Below the pieces are notes generated by a model. The model was not told the origin of the DNA. It searched no databases and saw only the letters and a program-made list of their open reading frames with translations. Below are positions 62,524-64,000 of a stretch of 64,000 bases of DNA, in pieces. A program made the position numbers and the translations under genes. Positions within the stretch are counted from its first letter, which is position 1; every line of letters starts with the position of its first letter. The DNA comes from Niallia sp. XMNu-256 (GTDB lineage Bacteria; Bacillota; Bacilli; Bacillales; Cytobacillaceae), in contig NZ_CP137636.1 in the NCBI RefSeq assembly GCF_036670015.1, positions 1,528,501 to 1,592,500 on the forward strand, given 5' to 3'.

Positions 62524-63627
62524 ATGCAGTTGACCAGCAACTATGTTCATACGAGTATGGTTTACATTATGACTAATATGGAAGCAATGAATACAGTCAT
62601 TGCCTTTAATAGGGATATGAATGGAATGCTTACTTTTGTCGGGTCATACCCAACATATGGAAAAGGTACCGGTGCAAAGGAGGTCTCAACTGCAACACCA
62701 AACGATGGTATCGATCCCCTTATGTCAGAAGGCTCACTAACTTTGTCCCCCGATGGCCGTTTCCTATTTGCCGTTAATACAGGCAGTAATAGTATAAGTA
62801 GTTTCATTGTTTCTGACAGAGGAAAACTTATTCTCGTGGATGTGAAGCCATCGGGAGGCACTCAGCCCAATAGCATAGGTGTGTTCGGTAATCTTCTCTA
62901 TGTTTCCAATGTGGGAGATCCCGCTAATCAATTTACATCTAATATTTCGGGTTTTCGAATAGAGGATAGTGGGCACCTTACTCATATCCCAGGATCTATT
63001 CATTCTCTAAGTACCATTAATGCTCAGCCTGTGCAAATTCTCTTCACTCGGGATGGCAGTAAAATGGTTGTACCCGAGCTTACTACAAACCATCTCAGTG
63101 TATTCCATGTTAATAAAAATGGTACTCTTAATGGACCAATTATTAATGAATCTAATGGTATGACACCGTTTGGCTCTTCTATCCTTTCCTCAGGAGTGCT
63201 TTTGGTTTCGGAGGCAGGTTCTAATGCACTATCATCATATTCGTTAAGTGACAACGGGATAATTAATGTAATCAGTGGCTCTATACCGACCGGCCAAAAA
63301 GCGACCTGCTGGGTTACTACATCGAGGAACGAGCAATTTGCTTACGCTATCAACACCTTAAGCGGCACAATAACGATCTATCGGATTGATCGTAACGGTG
63401 CACTAACAGTTGTCGGGCATACTACTAGTACACCGGCAGGGACAGCAACTGGCTTGCCAATGAATGTTGGAGTGAGTAAGGATGGCCGAAATCTTTACAC
63501 TTTAAACGGGAATCAGGGTACAGTATCAGTATTTAATATCAATGATGATGGTAGTCTAGTAAGAATACAAGTTGCTAAATGGACTGAATTTCCTTATTTT
63601 GGATCGCAAGGTTTAGCTATTCTTTGA
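62524..63627 (+). CDS. Lactonase-family beta-propeller protein
   Basis: 367 residues of repeated beta-blades: MNTVIAFNRDMNGMLTFVGS, LSPDGRFLFAVNTGSNSISSF, VSNVGDPANQF, FTRDGSKMVVPEL, SKDGRNLYTLNGNQGTVSVF. This is the seven-bladed 6-phosphogluconolactonase-like (Pgl/YkgB) pattern. Many such Bacillus proteins have no proven substrate. No signal peptide is obvious. GGAGGGGGG at 62506 supports ATG 62524; ATG 62503 overlaps that site. No pathway neighbours. Confidence 0.78.
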   Translation: MQLTSNYVHTSMVYIMTNMEAMNTVIAFNRDMNGMLTFVGSYPTYGKGTGAKEVSTATPNDGIDPLMSEGSLTLSPDGRFLFAVNTGSNSISSFIVSDRGKLILVDVKPSGGTQPNSIGVFGNLLYVSNVGDPANQFTSNISGFRIEDSGHLTHIPGSIHSLSTINAQPVQILFTRDGSKMVVPELTTNHLSVFHVNKNGTLNGPIINESNGMTPFGSSILSSGVLLVSEAGSNALSSYSLSDNGIINVISGSIPTGQKATCWVTTSRNEQFAYAINTLSGTITIYRIDRNGALTVVGHTTSTPAGTATGLPMNVGVSKDGRNLYTLNGNQGTVSVFNINDDGSLVRIQVAKWTEFPYFGSQGLAIL

Positions 63628-64000
63628 TTGGATCGGGTTCAGCATACCGGGTACAATAGAAAAATTCAAAAGTTACTAAAACGCCTGCCGACATACTGGT
63701 AGATTTTGTTATGAGAAACATAATACCTAAGCAAGATTGTAAAGAAATGTACCTAAACGAACGGGTGCTTTTGTTGAATATCCATAGGTATACTGCCATA
63801 AACGACATCTTCTGAATGCCGAATACAGTTTAGATAATAATATAGATGAACATTAAACGAATGGAAGATGTAATGGTGATCATGAAAAAATTAGAAATCA
63901 TTTTTTATAATTATTAAGAGAAATTTGTACCTCTGTTCGTTTTACGGACAGGGGTATCTTATTTTGAACTGTAGTTAGTTAGTCAGAAGGCATCGAAACA
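63628..64000. other. 3' intergenic region
   Basis: No gene seen. A terminator-like hairpin lies near 63929-63958 (ACCTCTGTTCGT...ACGGACAGGGGT), with a weak T-tail. Confidence 0.4.

Overview
The window is low-GC Gram-positive DNA with strong Shine-Dalgarno sites. Spo0E-, BclA-, YerA-, Fra- and BA3454-like genes point to an endospore-forming Bacillaceae member (Bacillus/Neobacillus type). No rRNA, tRNA or CRISPR array was seen. All calls come from reading the sequence; no database search was run.

1-7.2 kb: the 3' end of a glycerophosphodiester phosphodiesterase, then a small aromatic-ring (meta-cleavage) cluster. It has an HsaA-like flavin hydroxylase, a divergent V4R/PucR-type regulator, a C-C bond hydrolase and an extradiol dioxygenase, followed by a broken second PucR regulator. 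7.7-11.4 kb: a GH36 alpha-galactosidase, a small BA3454-like gene, and a patchwork of gene fragments copied from loci at 38.5-39.0 and 42.7-42.8 kb.

11.5-35.2 kb is the core: about 20 same-strand genes for CoA-dependent degradation of a cyclic carboxylic acid. A ligase (AliA-like), acyl-CoA dehydrogenases (one AliB-like), hydratase (BadK-like), alcohol dehydrogenase (BadH-like) and ring-opening hydrolase (BadI-like) match the cyclohexanecarboxylate-to-pimeloyl-CoA route. Thiolase, 3-hydroxyacyl-CoA dehydrogenase and a glutaryl-CoA-dehydrogenase-like enzyme would continue it. Two nearly identical ETF pairs and a membrane Fe-S ETF:quinone oxidoreductase would carry the electrons. Five -24/-12 (sigma-54) promoters, each with TTTGCRA-type half-sites upstream, precede five transcription units. 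A PAS-AAA+-HTH sigma-54 activator sits inside the cluster, so the whole block looks like one locally controlled regulon.

35.3-48.3 kb: a YerA-type adenine deaminase homologue, a Tat-exported amidohydrolase, an LPDTA surface protein with its sortase, a flavodoxin-like protein, an LCP cell-wall ligase, a 1104-aa GH18-deacetylase-GT2 fusion, and a truncated IS110 end. 48.3-54.4 kb: small genes (Fra iron chaperone, a lipoprotein), a doubly broken membrane gene, a collagen-like spore-surface-type protein with a Cys-rich N-terminus, and a neighbouring glycosyltransferase.

55.9-58.5 kb: a guanine-type purine riboswitch with terminator ahead of a nucleoside hydrolase and nucleoside permease. 59-62 kb: a cold-shock gene, then decayed genes (radC with a group II intron 5' fragment, GNAT, thiT). 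62.5-63.6 kb: a lactonase-type beta-propeller protein.

A roughly 430-bp non-coding repeat with hairpin ends and a covarying internal hairpin occurs nine times, whole or partial. Several copies lie at or across gene 3' ends and supply the last codons.
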